Below are positions 9,022-18,640 of a DNA stretch of 64,000 bases, in pieces. The stretch's first letter is position 1, and each line of letters opens with the position of its first letter. The DNA comes from Arthrobacter antioxidans (GTDB lineage: Bacteria > Actinomycetota > Actinomycetes > Actinomycetales > Micrococcaceae): positions 1,798,001-1,862,000 of the forward strand of contig NZ_CP095501.1 in NCBI RefSeq assembly GCF_023100725.1, written 5' to 3'. The translations under genes and the position numbers were made by a program. The notes beneath the pieces were generated by a model. That model was not told the origin of the DNA. It ran no database searches and was given only the letters and a program-made list of their open reading frames with translations.

Positions 9022-9906
9022 CTACAGCCCCGCGAAGTGGCGGACGACGTCCAGGTCCGGAAGGTCCAGTGCGACGTCCGCCACCGCCCGGACGGCGGGC
9101 TTCGCGTTGAACGCGACGCCGAGCCCCGCCGCACCCAGCATGTCGAGGTCGTTCGCCCCGTCGCCGACCGCGATCACCGCCGCGGGCTGGACTCCCGCAC
9201 GTTCGGCCTCGGTGCGGAGGGTGCGTTCCTTCTCACGGCGGTCGACGACGGTGCCCGCCACCCTCCCGGTCAGCGTGCCGTCGAGGATCTCGAGGTCGTT
9301 CGCCTTCGCGAAGGAGAGGCGGAGGCGCTCGGCGAGCGGTGCGAGGACCTGCGAGAAGCCGCCGGAGACGACGCCCACGCGGTGGCCCGCATCGAGGTAC
9401 GCGGCGACGAGGTCCTCCGCGCCGTCGCTCAGCTCGATGCGCTCCACGACCTCGTCGATCACCGTGGCCGGGAGCCCTTCCAGCGCGCGGACCCGGTGGT
9501 GGAGGGACTGGGCGAAGTCGAGCTCGCCCCGCATGGCCGCCTCGGTCACCGCGGCCACCTCCGCCTCGCGGCCCGCATGCGCGGCGAGCAGCTCGATGAC
9601 CTCCTGCCGGATCAGCGTCGAGTCGACATCCATGATCAGCAGTTTGGGCCCGGGTTCGTAGACGGGTGCGGGCACCAGTGCAGCGCCCGCACCGGAGGCG
9701 GCCGTCCACCGGGACAGTCCGGCGCGCACCCGGGACGCCGAAAGGGTGAGTTCGACGTCGAGGGTCAGCGCCGAGTAGGTCGCGGTCCTGGCGGACGAGG
9801 TGTCCGTGACGTCGGCGCCGAGCCCGCGCAGGGCGGCGAGCAGGTCCTCCCGGTGTCCGTCGTCGAGCCGTTCTGCGTAGGCGACCACCCGTGCCGTGTC
9901 CCGCAT
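9022..9906 (-). CDS. serB: Phosphoserine phosphatase SerB
   Basis: 294 residues. HAD-superfamily phosphatase making L-serine from phosphoserine. The catalytic motif DVDST holds nucleophile Asp 93 and acid/base Asp 95; motif II is VVSGGFSQ (Ser 181); the Lys is in FAKAND; motif III is GDGANDLDM (Asp 249 and Asp 253). The N-terminal 85 residues resemble the ACT-like extension of longer actinobacterial SerB proteins. It is monocistronic in appearance, convergent with the SDR gene and divergent from the ABC ATPase gene. Confidence 0.9.
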   Translation of the reverse strand: MRDTARVVAYAERLDDGHREDLLAALRGLGADVTDTSSARTATYSALTLDVELTLSASRVRAGLSRWTAASGAGAALVPAPVYEPGPKLLIMDVDSTLIRQEVIELLAAHAGREAEVAAVTEAAMRGELDFAQSLHHRVRALEGLPATVIDEVVERIELSDGAEDLVAAYLDAGHRVGVVSGGFSQVLAPLAERLRLSFAKANDLEILDGTLTGRVAGTVVDRREKERTLRTEAERAGVQPAAVIAVGDGANDLDMLGAAGLGVAFNAKPAVRAVADVALDLPDLDVVRHFAGL

Positions 9907-10098
9907 GCTCCCGCTCCTGTCCGCGCCGGTGCCGGCGTCCGTCTCTGGTGAGGTCCCGATGGTGGCGGCCCGACCGCTGCCGGAGTCGGCAGGCGGGCCC
10001 GGTCGTCCCGCGCCTTGGTCTGCCGACGGAGCACAAGGATCATGGCGCGGCCTGCCGGTTTCGCCACGGGGCCGCTCCTTAGCCTAGTGTCTAGGACC

Positions 10099-10884
10099 AT
10101 GAGTGACGTTCTGGAACTGGCGGGAGTAAGCCTCGTCAGGGGTGGCAAGACCCTGCTCGATGAGATCGACTGGCAGGTCAACGAGGGTGAGCGCTGGGTG
10201 GTCATGGGCCCCAACGGGGCGGGCAAGACCACCCTGCTGCAGCTTGCCGGGGCGCGGCTCCACCCCACCCGCGGTGTCGTCGGGATCCTGGACGAGGTCA
10301 TGGGTGCCGTCGACGTCTTCGAGCTGCGGCCCCGCATCGGCCTCGCGTCGGCGGCCCTCGCCTCCCAGGTCCCGGATCACGAGACCGTCCTGAACGTCGT
10401 GGTGACCGCCTCCTACGGGGTGACCGGCCGGTGGCGTGAGCAGTACGAGCGCCTCGACGAGCGCCGCGCCTTCCGCCTGCTCGATACGTGGGGCATGTCC
10501 CGCTTCATGAACCGGCCCTTCGGCTCCCTCAGCGAGGGGGAGCGCAAACGTGTCCAGATCGCCCGGGCGCTCATGGCGGACCCCGAACTCCTGCTCCTCG
10601 ACGAGCCGGCGGCGGGCCTGGACCTCGCCGGGCGAGAGGACCTCGTGCGACGGCTGACCGAGTTCGCCCGGGATCCCGAAGCCCCCGCGATGGTGCTGGT
10701 GACCCACCACCTCGAGGAGGTCCCGCCGGGCTTCACGCATGCGCTGCTGCTGCGCGACGGCGTCGTGGTGGCGACCGGACCCATCGCGGACGTGCTGACC
10801 GAGGAGAACCTGAGCGCGGCGTTCGACGTCGCCCTGAAGGTCAGCGAGGAGAACGGCCGCTACAGCGCCGTCGCGCGGGCGTGA
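10099..10884 (+). CDS. ABC transporter ATP-binding protein (ModF/YlmA-like single domain)
   Basis: 261 residues with one complete ATPase domain: Walker A GPNGAGKTT (37-45), signature LSEGERKRV, Walker B LLLLDEP with D-loop GLD, and switch His in VTHHLEE. No permease gene is adjacent, so its partner is unknown, or it acts in a non-transport role as isolated ATPases of this type may. The ATG at 10099 is chosen over an upstream in-frame GTG because the domain begins at once after it. TAGTGT, a plausible -10 element, lies only 15 bases upstream, so the message may be almost leaderless. Confidence 0.8.
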   Translation: MSDVLELAGVSLVRGGKTLLDEIDWQVNEGERWVVMGPNGAGKTTLLQLAGARLHPTRGVVGILDEVMGAVDVFELRPRIGLASAALASQVPDHETVLNVVVTASYGVTGRWREQYERLDERRAFRLLDTWGMSRFMNRPFGSLSEGERKRVQIARALMADPELLLLDEPAAGLDLAGREDLVRRLTEFARDPEAPAMVLVTHHLEEVPPGFTHALLLRDGVVVATGPIADVLTEENLSAAFDVALKVSEENGRYSAVARA

Positions 10885-10927
10885 GCAGCGCAGGCCGCCG
10901 CGCGTCCCGGCACGCGCCCGTTCCCTG

Positions 10928-11752
10928 ATGCCCGTCATCACGCTCGATGCGGCCGACGACCCCCGTCTCTCCGACTACCGCAACCTCACCGACGTGCAGC
11001 TGCGCCTCGCCAAGGAGCCCGCGGAGGGGCTCTACATCGCCGAGAGCTCGAAGGTCCTCCGACGCGCCGTCGACGCCGGGCACGTCCCGCGGTCCTTCCT
11101 CCTGACGCCGAAATGGCTCCCCGACCTGGCCGACGTCGTCGCCCGCTTCCCGTCCGTGCCCGCGTTCGTGGCCCCCGAGACGACGCTCGAGGTCCTCACG
11201 GGCTTCCACCTCCACCGCGGCGCCCTCGCCGCGATGCACCGCCCGGCACCCGTGCCCCTCGGCGAGCTGCTGGCCTCCGCCCGGCGCGTCGCGATCATCG
11301 AGGACATGGTGGACCACACGAACCTCGGGGCCGTCTTCCGGTCCGCGGCAGCGCTCGGTGTCGATGCCGTGCTGCTCAGCCCCCGCAGCGCGGACCCGCT
11401 CTACCGCAGGGCCGTGCGCGTCAGCATGGGCAGCGTCTTCCAGGTCCCCTGGGCCAGGCTGGGCTCGTGGCCGGGGGACCTCGCCGCCGTGCGCGCCGCC
11501 GGGTTCACCCTCGCCGCCCTCGCCCTGGGCCCGGGGTCCGTCCCGATCGGGGCGTTCCCGGCGCGGGACCATGACCGGCTCGCCCTCCTGCTGGGCACCG
11601 AGGGGGACGGGCTGAGCGGGGCCGCACTGGCGGAAGCCGACATCGCACTGACCATCCCCATGCATGGCGGCGTGGATTCGCTGAACGTCGCCGCAGCGGC
11701 GGCGGTCGCGTTCTGGGAGTGCCGGTCCGACGACGCGCGCCCCGCGCTTTAG
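10928..11752 (+). CDS. TrmH/SpoU family RNA 2'-O-methyltransferase
   Basis: 274 residues. The N-terminal substrate-binding domain (about 1-100) is followed by the knotted SPOUT domain: VDHTNLGAVFRSAAALGVDAVLLS (conserved Asn and Arg), then LLLGTEGDGLS (SAM-binding loop) and IPMHGGVDSLNVAAAAAV (C-terminal knot). The family methylates ribose in rRNA or tRNA with S-adenosylmethionine. The target nucleotide cannot be assigned. It lies 40 bases after the ABC ATPase gene. A small stem (CGCAGG and CCTGCG) follows its stop codon. Confidence 0.88.
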   Translation: MPVITLDAADDPRLSDYRNLTDVQLRLAKEPAEGLYIAESSKVLRRAVDAGHVPRSFLLTPKWLPDLADVVARFPSVPAFVAPETTLEVLTGFHLHRGALAAMHRPAPVPLGELLASARRVAIIEDMVDHTNLGAVFRSAAALGVDAVLLSPRSADPLYRRAVRVSMGSVFQVPWARLGSWPGDLAAVRAAGFTLAALALGPGSVPIGAFPARDHDRLALLLGTEGDGLSGAALAEADIALTIPMHGGVDSLNVAAAAAVAFWECRSDDARPAL

Positions 11753-11815
11753 CCCCGCAGGTGCTCCTGCGCTAGTATGAATAGCTGGCGCTGTCGCCAT
11801 CCTTTCAATTCCCCG

Positions 11816-11835
11816 TGCCTGGCAAAATCCAGGCA
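11816..11835 (+). promoter_or_regulatory. Leader hairpin ahead of rpmE2
   Basis: A perfect 7-bp inverted repeat, TGCCTGG and CCAGGCA separated by CAAAAT, ends about 18 bases before the GTG start of the L31 gene. TAGTAT at 11773-11778 could be the -10 element, which would put the hairpin in the 5' leader. A role in autoregulation is only a possibility. Confidence 0.4.
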
Positions 11836-11853
11836 ACCAGAGAAGGTAGTCCC

Positions 11854-12111
11854 GTGAAGTCTGATATCCACCCCAAGTACCAGTCGGTCGTGTTCCGTGA
11901 CCTGGCCTCCGACAAGGCGTTCCTGACGAAGTCGACGGTCGGCTCGCCCAAGACCATCGAGTGGGAAGACGGCAACACCTACCCCCTCATCGAGGTCGAG
12001 ATCTCCTCGGAGTCCCACCCGTTCTACACGGGCAAGCAGCGCATCATGGACTCCGCCGGCCGCGTGGAGCGCTTCAACGCCCGCTTCAAGGGCTTCGGCA
12101 CCAAGAAGTAG
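11854..12111 (+). CDS. rpmE2: 50S ribosomal protein L31 type B
   Basis: 85 residues beginning [10 protein letters not shown] and containing HPFYTGKQR and the [10 protein letters not shown]-terminal motif, all typical of L31. The Cys residues of the zinc-binding form are absent, so this is the zinc-independent paralogue (type B) that replaces the zinc form during zinc shortage in many bacteria. The start is GTG with AGAAGGTAG upstream. I see no clear AT-rich Zur palindrome in the upstream region. A strong terminator follows. Confidence 0.93.
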   Translation: MKSDIHPKYQSVVFRDLASDKAFLTKSTVGSPKTIEWEDGNTYPLIEVEISSESHPFYTGKQRIMDSAGRVERFNARFKGFGTKK

Positions 12112-12145
12112 TAGCTCCTCCCGAGCACCGGACCCACGGTCCGAC

Positions 12146-12178
12146 GAAGAAGCCACGCCCCTCCGGCGTGGCTTCTTC
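12146..12178 (+). terminator. Terminator after rpmE2
   Basis: A perfect 14-bp stem (GAAGAAGCCACGCC and its complement) with a 5-base loop lies 35 bases downstream of the rpmE2 stop. The 3' arm ends in TTCTTC rather than a pure T-run. Confidence 0.8.
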
Positions 12179-12204
12179 CGGTTAACGCACCAAGGAAGGC
12201 ACTG

Positions 12205-13281
12205 ATGGAACAGGCATCGGACGCAGAGCGACTGCACGGCGAGTTCAAGACCCCGGGCGGCAAGCTCACGGCGGTGGACCTCGGCGTGCAGGCCGGGCGC
12301 CTCACGGGCGTGTCGGTCAACGGGGACTTCTTCCTCGAACCCGACGAGGCGCTGCTCGACATCAACGCCGCCCTGGAGGGCCTCCCCGCGGACACCGCGC
12401 CCGGTGAGCTCGCCGCGGCGATCACCCAGCGCCTCGACCCGTCGGCCGTGCTGTTCGGCTTCTCGCCGGAGGCCATCGCCACCGCGGTCCGCCGCGCCCT
12501 GGGGAGGGCCTCGAGCTTCGCGGACCACCAGTGGGAGATCATCCCTCCCACGCCGCTGCCCACGGCCATGCACGTCGCCATGGACGAGGTCCTCACGCAC
12601 GACGTCGGCGCCGGCTCACGCAACCCGACGCTCCGTTTCTGGGAGTGGCAGGCGCCGTCGGTGGTGATCGGCAGCTTCCAGTCCATGCGCAACGAGGTGG
12701 ACCCCGGGGGCGCCGACCGGCACGGAGTCACCGTGGTGCGCAGGATCAGCGGCGGCGGTGCCATGTTCATGGAGCACGGCAACGCCATCACCTACTCCAT
12801 CTACGTGCCGCAGTCGCTCGTGGACGGCATGAGCTTCGCCGACTCGTACCCGTTCCTCGACGCCTGGGTCATGGAAGCCCTGCAGAAGCTCGGCATCCAG
12901 GCCTGGTACCAGCCCCTGAACGACATCGCCACGGAGGTCGGCAAGATCGGCGGCGCGGCCCAGAAGCGGCTCGCCAACGGCGGGATGCTGCACCACGTGA
13001 CCATGAGCTACGACATCGACGCCGACAAGATGCTCGAGGTGCTGCGCATCGGCCGGGAGAAGATGTCCGACAAGGGGACGAAGAGCGCCAAGAAGCGCGT
13101 GGACCCCCTGCGCCGCCAGACCGGGCTGGCCCGGGAGGAGATCATCGGCGTCATGATGGACACCTTCCGCGAGCGCTACGGCGCAGTGGAGGGCTCACTC
13201 TCCGCGGACGACCTCCGCCGCGCCGAGGACCTGGTGGAGCACAAGTTCGGGACCGAGGAGTGGCTCTACCGCGTCCCCTGA
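12205..13281 (+). CDS. Lipoate--protein ligase family protein
   Basis: 358 residues. The biotin/lipoate ligase fold spans about 110-320: LRFWEW, VVIGSFQS, the lipoyl-AMP motif RRISGGGAMF and the GKIGGAAQKR segment with the catalytic Lys. The N-terminal 100 residues (starting GEFKTPGGKLTAVDL) resemble the accessory domain found C-terminally or as a separate LplB/LplJ subunit in other ligases, here fused in front. It attaches lipoate to the E2 subunits of 2-oxoacid dehydrogenases and to GcvH. The ATG at 12205 is preceded by AAGGAAGG. It is tail-to-tail with pepN, whose stop lies inside its last codons. Confidence 0.85.
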   Translation: MEQASDAERLHGEFKTPGGKLTAVDLGVQAGRLTGVSVNGDFFLEPDEALLDINAALEGLPADTAPGELAAAITQRLDPSAVLFGFSPEAIATAVRRALGRASSFADHQWEIIPPTPLPTAMHVAMDEVLTHDVGAGSRNPTLRFWEWQAPSVVIGSFQSMRNEVDPGGADRHGVTVVRRISGGGAMFMEHGNAITYSIYVPQSLVDGMSFADSYPFLDAWVMEALQKLGIQAWYQPLNDIATEVGKIGGAAQKRLANGGMLHHVTMSYDIDADKMLEVLRIGREKMSDKGTKSAKKRVDPLRRQTGLAREEIIGVMMDTFRERYGAVEGSLSADDLRRAEDLVEHKFGTEEWLYRVP

Positions 13282-15878
13282 ACCTGGGCCCGCAGCGACC
13301 GCAGGAGGTGGTCGCGTTCCTCGACGACGATGCGCCGCAGGGCCGCCGGTGCGTCGCGGTTCGCCTCCAGCCAGGCGTCGGTCCGCAGGACCACGGGGTG
13401 CTGTTCCGGTTCGCCGTCGAGGTCCTGGTGCCCGGGGTACAGGCCCCTGACGATCCTGGTCGCCATCTCGATGCCGCGGGTCGCCCAGACACCGCGGAGC
13501 GCCTCGAAGTAGGGCTCCCGGTACGGGTCCAGGAGCTCGTGCGAGCCGAGCATGAAACCCTCGATCGCCGCGCTGAGCAGCTCGTTGGACAACCGGTCAC
13601 CGTGCACTGCCTCATCCCACGTGGCCTTCTTGATGGCCGCGTCGGGGATCGCTGCGGAGGCGAGGGTGAAGCCCACCCGGCCCGACGCCGTCGGGTCCGC
13701 GGTCCGCTCGGCCTCCAGCTCGCCGGGCAGGACGCGCTGCCGCGCGGCGAGTCCCTGCAGGAGGAACCAGCGGAGTTCGGCGTCGAGGCTCAGGCCGTCG
13801 ATCCGCTCGTCGCCGTCGAGCACGGCGCGCACGACGTCGGCGGCCCGCCCGGCGCTGCGGGCGGTGGCCGCGAGCGCCCTCGCCCAGGCGAGCTGGCGGT
13901 CGGACCCCGGGTCCGCGGCGCGCAGCCCGTCGATCAGGAAGTCGCTCAGCCGGTCGCGGAGCGCCGGGCGCTCCCCGGCCGGGGCGAAGCGCTCGATCGC
14001 GGTGCCGGCGTTGGCCAGCAGGACCTGCAGCACGCCCACCCCGCCCTCGACGGGTGCTGCGAGCATCACGGCGGACAGGTAGGAGCCCACCGGCAGACGC
14101 GCGTCCCTCGTGGCGGACCACAGGGCGGTGAGGCACGTGGCCCGGGCCAGGGGGTCCTGCACGCGGTGGATCGAAGTCAGGAGCGTGGCGAGGGACCGCT
14201 CGTCGAAGGAGAGCAACGCGTAGGTGAGGTCGTCGTCGTTGACCAGCAGGAGGTCCGGCTGGACGGCCCCGGCCAGCGCCGGCACGGCGGTCCGCGCGGC
14301 GTCGACCGTCACGGCCTCCACCCGCGTCCGCACGAGCCGGCCCTCGGCGTCGAACGAGTACAGGCCCACCCGGATGCGGTGCGGCCGGGGCTCGTCCAGG
14401 CCCGTCACCGGGTCCACGGCGTCCTGGACGATCGTGACCCCGGTGAGGACGCCGTCGTCGACCGCGACCTCGGCGGCGAGGGCGGGGACGCCGGAGGTCT
14501 GGAGCCAGGACCGCGACCACGCGGCGAGGTCCTGGCCCGTCGCGGCGGCCAGCACGTCGAGGAGGTCAGCGAGTGTCGTGTTCCCGTACTCGTGCTTCCG
14601 GAAGTACTGCCGGGCGGCGGAGATGAAGTCCTCGCGGCCCACGAAGGCCACGAGCTGCTTCAGCACGGAGGCGCCCTTCGCATAGGTGATCCCGTCGAAG
14701 TTCTGCTTGGCGGCCTCGAGGTCCGGGATGTCCGCGACGATCGGGTGCGTCGTCGGGAGTTGGTCCTGCACGTACGCCCACGACTTCCGGCGGTTCGCGA
14801 AACTGACCCAGGAGGTGCTCCAGCGCGTCGCCTCCGCCACCGCGAGGGCCCCCATGTAGTCGGCGAAGGACTCCTTGAGCCAGAGGTCGTCCCACCAGGA
14901 CATCGTCACGAGGTCGCCGAACCACATGTGCGCCATCTCGTGCATGATCGTGTTGGCCCGCGCCTCGCGCTGGGCCTCCGTGGCCGCGGATCGGAACACG
15001 TAGTTCTCGGTGAACGTCACGAGCCCGGGGTTCTCCATGGCCCCGAGGTTGTACTCCGGGACGAACGCCTGGTCGTACTTGCCGAAGGGGTAGGGGTAGT
15101 CGAACAGGTCGTGGAAGAAGTCCAGCCCGCGGCGTGTGGTGTCGAAGATCTCGGCGGCGTCGAGGGACGGGGCCAGGGAGCGGCGGCAGTACAGGGCCAG
15201 CGGCACCTCGAGGCCCTCGCCGGCCGTGTCCGCCGGCCCGGTCCAGGAGGCGGTCTCCCGGTGGTAGGGGCCCGCCAGCACGGTGGTGATGTAGGTGGAG
15301 ATGCGGCGCGTGGGCGCGAAGGTCCAGCGGGCCGTCGCGGCGTCGGCCCTGTCGTCGAGTGGGTAAACGCCGGCCTCGGCGCCGTTGGAGGCGACCGTCC
15401 AGTCGGCGGGTGCGAGGACGCTGAACGTGAAGGTGGCCTTCAGGTCCGGCTGCTCGAAGTTCGCGAAGACCCGGCGGGCGTCGGCGGGCTCGTACTGCGT
15501 GTAGAGGTAGGTCTCGCCGTCGGCGGGGTCCACGAACCGGTGGAGTCCCTCGCCGCTGGTGCTGTACCGGGCCCGGCCCGTGACCGTCACCGTGTTGTGC
15601 TCGGCGAGGTCGTGCAGCAGCACGCGGGCGCCGTCGCCGGCCGTGGCGGGATCGAGCACCTGCCCGTTCACCTCGAGCCCGGTGACCTCCCCGATGAAGT
15701 CGAGGAACGTGGACGCCCCCGGCTCACGGCAGGAGAACACCACGGTCGTCGTCGTGGGGTAGGTTTCCTGGCCGGCGTCCCCGGCCTGCGAGAGATCCAG
15801 GTGGACGGTGTAGCTCTCGGTCTCCAGCAGCGCCGAGCGGGCACCCGCCTCGTCGCGGGTCAGGTTCTCGTTCTCCAT
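13266..15878 (-). CDS. pepN: Aminopeptidase N (M1 family)
   Basis: 870 residues, the usual length of actinobacterial PepN. Contains NLTRDEAGARS at the N-terminus, the GAMEN exopeptidase motif and the zinc motif HEMAH (from about residue 313) with the downstream Glu in LKESFADYMG, followed by the long ERAP1-like C-terminal domain. It removes N-terminal amino acids from peptides in the cytoplasm. The ATG at 15878 is preferred to an in-frame TTG four codons upstream. Its 3' end overlaps that of the lipoate ligase by 16 bases in tail-to-tail orientation. Confidence 0.92.
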   Translation of the reverse strand: MENENLTRDEAGARSALLETESYTVHLDLSQAGDAGQETYPTTTTVVFSCREPGASTFLDFIGEVTGLEVNGQVLDPATAGDGARVLLHDLAEHNTVTVTGRARYSTSGEGLHRFVDPADGETYLYTQYEPADARRVFANFEQPDLKATFTFSVLAPADWTVASNGAEAGVYPLDDRADAATARWTFAPTRRISTYITTVLAGPYHRETASWTGPADTAGEGLEVPLALYCRRSLAPSLDAAEIFDTTRRGLDFFHDLFDYPYPFGKYDQAFVPEYNLGAMENPGLVTFTENYVFRSAATEAQREARANTIMHEMAHMWFGDLVTMSWWDDLWLKESFADYMGALAVAEATRWSTSWVSFANRRKSWAYVQDQLPTTHPIVADIPDLEAAKQNFDGITYAKGASVLKQLVAFVGREDFISAARQYFRKHEYGNTTLADLLDVLAAATGQDLAAWSRSWLQTSGVPALAAEVAVDDGVLTGVTIVQDAVDPVTGLDEPRPHRIRVGLYSFDAEGRLVRTRVEAVTVDAARTAVPALAGAVQPDLLLVNDDDLTYALLSFDERSLATLLTSIHRVQDPLARATCLTALWSATRDARLPVGSYLSAVMLAAPVEGGVGVLQVLLANAGTAIERFAPAGERPALRDRLSDFLIDGLRAADPGSDRQLAWARALAATARSAGRAADVVRAVLDGDERIDGLSLDAELRWFLLQGLAARQRVLPGELEAERTADPTASGRVGFTLASAAIPDAAIKKATWDEAVHGDRLSNELLSAAIEGFMLGSHELLDPYREPYFEALRGVWATRGIEMATRIVRGLYPGHQDLDGEPEQHPVVLRTDAWLEANRDAPAALRRIVVEERDHLLRSLRAQVQGTR

Positions 15879-15975
15879 CCGGTCATTCAATCACGCGCCT
15901 GCCGTGCTCCCATCCCGGTGAGGTGACACGCCACAGGGGCCGGGGGAGCAGAGGTGGAGGGGGCCCGCCCGGAAA

Positions 15976-16011
15976 GCGACGAGGCCCCGGCGGGTGCCGG
16001 GGCCTCGTCGC
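15976..16011 (-). terminator. Terminator of glgC
   Basis: A perfect 16-bp GC-rich stem with a 4-base loop (GGGT on the + strand) sits between the glgC stop and the pepN start. On the minus strand it is followed by TTTCC, a short T-run, consistent with termination of glgC. Confidence 0.75.
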
Positions 16012-16032
16012 GTGCGGGGACGGTCGGGGAGG

Positions 16033-17277
16033 TCAGCCCGGCGGGATGACCTGGCCCTTGCTGACGATGGTGAGCCCCGAGTCCGTGACGGCGAAGCCGC
16101 GGCGGCGGTCCAGCTCGGCGTCGACGCCGATCGTCACGCCGGCCGGGATACGGACGTTCTTGTCGATGATGGCCCGGCGCACTACGGCCCCGGCCCCGAC
16201 GTTGACCTTGTCGAGCAGTACGCTGCCCGTCACCTCGGCGGCTTCGTCGATGAACACGTCCGTCGCCAGGATGGAGGTGTTCACCGCACCGCCGGAGACG
16301 ACGACCCCGGCGGAGACGATCGAGTCGTGGGCCGCGCCGGAACGGCCGGAGGCGCTGCGCACGAACTTGGCCGGCGGCGAGACGCTCTGCCGCGTGTAGA
16401 TGGGCCATTGCAGGTTGTACAGGTTGAACAGCGGCAGGGGCGAGATGAGGTCCATGTTGGCGTCGTAGTACGAGTCCATGGTGCCGACGTCGCGCCAGTA
16501 CTGCCGGTCACGGTCGGTGGAGCCGGGGATCTCGTTGGTCGTGAAGTCGTAGACCGCGGCGTCGTTGCGTTCCACGAAGTAGGGGATGATGTCCCCGCCC
16601 ATGTCGTGCTTGGTGTCCAGCCGGGCGGCGTCGTCCTCGAGCGCCTTGAGCAGCGCGTCGGTGGTGAAGACGTAGTTGCCCATGGAGGCGAGGAAGCTGT
16701 TGGGATCGTCGGGGAGCCCAGGGGTGCTCTTCGGCTTCTCGACGAACGCCGCGATGCGCCCGGGATCGTCCTGGTCCACTTCGATGACGCCGAACTGGTC
16801 CACGAGGTCCATCGGCTGGCGGACGGCCGCAACGCTGACCGAGGCCCCGCTCTTCACATGGGCGTCGACCATCTGCTCGAAGTCCATCCGGTACACGTGG
16901 TCGGCGCCGATCACGACGACGATGTCCGGCTGGGCGTCATGGATCAGGTTCAGTGACTGGTAGATGGCGTTCGCGCTGCCGAGGAACCAGCTCTTGCCCC
17001 GGCGCTGCTGCGCGGGGACCGAGGCGATGTACTGCTGGAGCTGCGTGGACATCCGCCACGTCTCCGAGATGTGCCGGTCCAGGCTGTGGGACTTGTACTG
17101 CGTCAGCACCACGATCTGGAGGTAGCCGGAGTTGACGAGGTTCGACAGGGCGAAGTCGATGAGCCGGTAGCTGCCCGCGAACGGTACGGCCGGCTTGGCC
17201 CTGTCCGCCGTGAGCGGCATCAGGCGCTTGCCTTCTCCGCCTGCCAGGACCACGGCAAGTACTTTCTTCGGTGCCAC
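16033..17277 (-). CDS. glgC: Glucose-1-phosphate adenylyltransferase
   Basis: 414 residues. Makes ADP-glucose from ATP and glucose-1-phosphate, the activated donor for glycogen and related glucans. Seen: [26 protein letters not shown] (pyrophosphorylase signature, quoted as key residues G-G-x-G-x-R-L and K-P-A), the allosteric/ATP region [33 protein letters not shown], and the C-terminal left-handed beta-helix ([18 protein letters not shown] onward). The GTG at 17277 is preceded by GGGGGGTC and begins directly before the signature. It is divergent from glgA, the classic actinobacterial arrangement. Confidence 0.94.
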   Translation of the reverse strand: MAPKKVLAVVLAGGEGKRLMPLTADRAKPAVPFAGSYRLIDFALSNLVNSGYLQIVVLTQYKSHSLDRHISETWRMSTQLQQYIASVPAQQRRGKSWFLGSANAIYQSLNLIHDAQPDIVVVIGADHVYRMDFEQMVDAHVKSGASVSVAAVRQPMDLVDQFGVIEVDQDDPGRIAAFVEKPKSTPGLPDDPNSFLASMGNYVFTTDALLKALEDDAARLDTKHDMGGDIIPYFVERNDAAVYDFTTNEIPGSTDRDRQYWRDVGTMDSYYDANMDLISPLPLFNLYNLQWPIYTRQSVSPPAKFVRSASGRSGAAHDSIVSAGVVVSGGAVNTSILATDVFIDEAAEVTGSVLLDKVNVGAGAVVRRAIIDKNVRIPAGVTIGVDAELDRRRGFAVTDSGLTIVSKGQVIPPG

Positions 17278-17411
17278 TTCAGACCCCCCGCTCTTCTTTG
17301 AGTGTTCTGCCTGCTCGATAGGTGGTCGATCGGCCTTGGTACACACAGCCCGGAACCTTTCCGGTCTCTTCACACTAGAGGACACAGGTCACACTGCACT
17401 ACGTTGGGTGA

Positions 17412-18605
17412 GTGCGAGTAGACATTGTGACCAAGGAGTTCCCGCCCGAGATCTACGGTGGAGCGGGGGTGCATGTCGCCGAGCTGAGCAGGGTCCTCGC
17501 CCCGCAGGTCGATCTCCGGGTCCACGCGTTCGGGGCGCCCCGCCCGGGGGAGTACCACGGGGCGTCAGTGCTCTCCTACGGCGTGCCGGAAGGCCTCGCC
17601 GGCGCGAATCCCGCCGTCCAGACGCTGGGCACGGACCTGCAGATGCTGGACGCGATGGCGGGCGCGGACCTCGTGCACTCCCACACCTGGTACGCCAACA
17701 TGGCCGGGCACCTGGCCTCGCTCCTGCACGGCATCCCGCACGTCCTCAGTGCGCACAGCCTGGAGCCGCTGCGCCCCTGGAAGGCCGAGCAGCTCGGGGG
17801 CGGGTACGCGGTGTCCTCCTGGGTGGAGAAGACGTCCTACGAGGCGGCGGCCGCCGTCATCGCCGTGTCCGCAGGCATGCGGGCGGACATCCTGCGCAGC
17901 TACCCCGACGTCGACCCCGGCAAGGTCCATGTGGTCCACAACGGGATCGACGTCGCCCAGTGGGCCCGCGACGAGGACGACGACGCCCTCCGCGCCCACG
18001 GCATCGACCCCGGCCGCCCGAGCGTCGTGTTCGTGGGCCGCAACACGCGGCAGAAGGGCGTCCCGTATCTGCTGCGCGCGGCAGCGCACCTGCCGGCGGA
18101 CGTCCAGCTGGTCCTCTGCCTCGGGGCCGCCGACACGCCCGAGCTGGCCGCCGAGACCGAGGTGCTCATCTCCGAGCTGCGGGAGAAGCGGGGTTCGGTG
18201 GTGCTCATCGAGAAGATGCTGCCGCGTCGCGAGGTCGTCCAGATCCTGAGCCACGCCACGGTCTTCGCGTGCCCGTCCATCTACGAGCCGCTCGGGATCG
18301 TCAACCTCGAGGCGATGGCCTGCGGTGCTGCCGTCGTCGCGTCGGCGACGGGCGGCATCCCGGAGGTGATCGACGACGGCGTGACCGGCACCCTCGTCCC
18401 CCTCGAACAGGTCCAGGACGGCACCGGGACCCCGCTCGATCCCGAGCGGTTCGTCCAGGACTTCGCCGCCGCGCTCAACGCCCTCGTGGGCGATCCCGCG
18501 CGGGCGTCGGCGATGGGCGCCGCGGGTCGGCAGCGGGCGGAACGGCACTTCGACTGGGGGTCGATCGCGGAGACGACCCTCGGGGTGTACCGCAGCGTCC
18601 TCTGA
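17412..18605 (+). CDS. glgA: Glycogen synthase (GT4 family, actinobacterial type)
   Basis: 397 residues, GT-B fold of family GT4 rather than the GT5 enzyme of enterobacteria. Seen: N-terminal TKEFPPEIYGGAGVHV, HSHTWYANM, VHNGID, the donor-site Arg/Lys in VGRNTRQKG and the E-x7-E motif in PSIYEPLGIVNLEA. In mycobacteria the related GlgM makes maltose-1-phosphate from ADP-glucose and glucose-1-phosphate, so the acceptor here may be either glucan or glucose-1-phosphate. The start is GTG. The 134-base spacer to divergent glgC holds both promoters. Confidence 0.9.
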   Translation: MRVDIVTKEFPPEIYGGAGVHVAELSRVLAPQVDLRVHAFGAPRPGEYHGASVLSYGVPEGLAGANPAVQTLGTDLQMLDAMAGADLVHSHTWYANMAGHLASLLHGIPHVLSAHSLEPLRPWKAEQLGGGYAVSSWVEKTSYEAAAAVIAVSAGMRADILRSYPDVDPGKVHVVHNGIDVAQWARDEDDDALRAHGIDPGRPSVVFVGRNTRQKGVPYLLRAAAHLPADVQLVLCLGAADTPELAAETEVLISELREKRGSVVLIEKMLPRREVVQILSHATVFACPSIYEPLGIVNLEAMACGAAVVASATGGIPEVIDDGVTGTLVPLEQVQDGTGTPLDPERFVQDFAAALNALVGDPARASAMGAAGRQRAERHFDWGSIAETTLGVYRSVL

Positions 18606-18640
18606 CAGCGCCGGCCGTGCACAGGGATCCGCGCCTGCCC

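Noticed and set aside
12531..15926. A 1131-codon plus-strand open frame opposite pepN
   Set aside because: Antisense to a clear M1 aminopeptidase with all motifs; its translation is Arg/Gly/Pro-rich and motif-free, the usual shadow in high-GC DNA.
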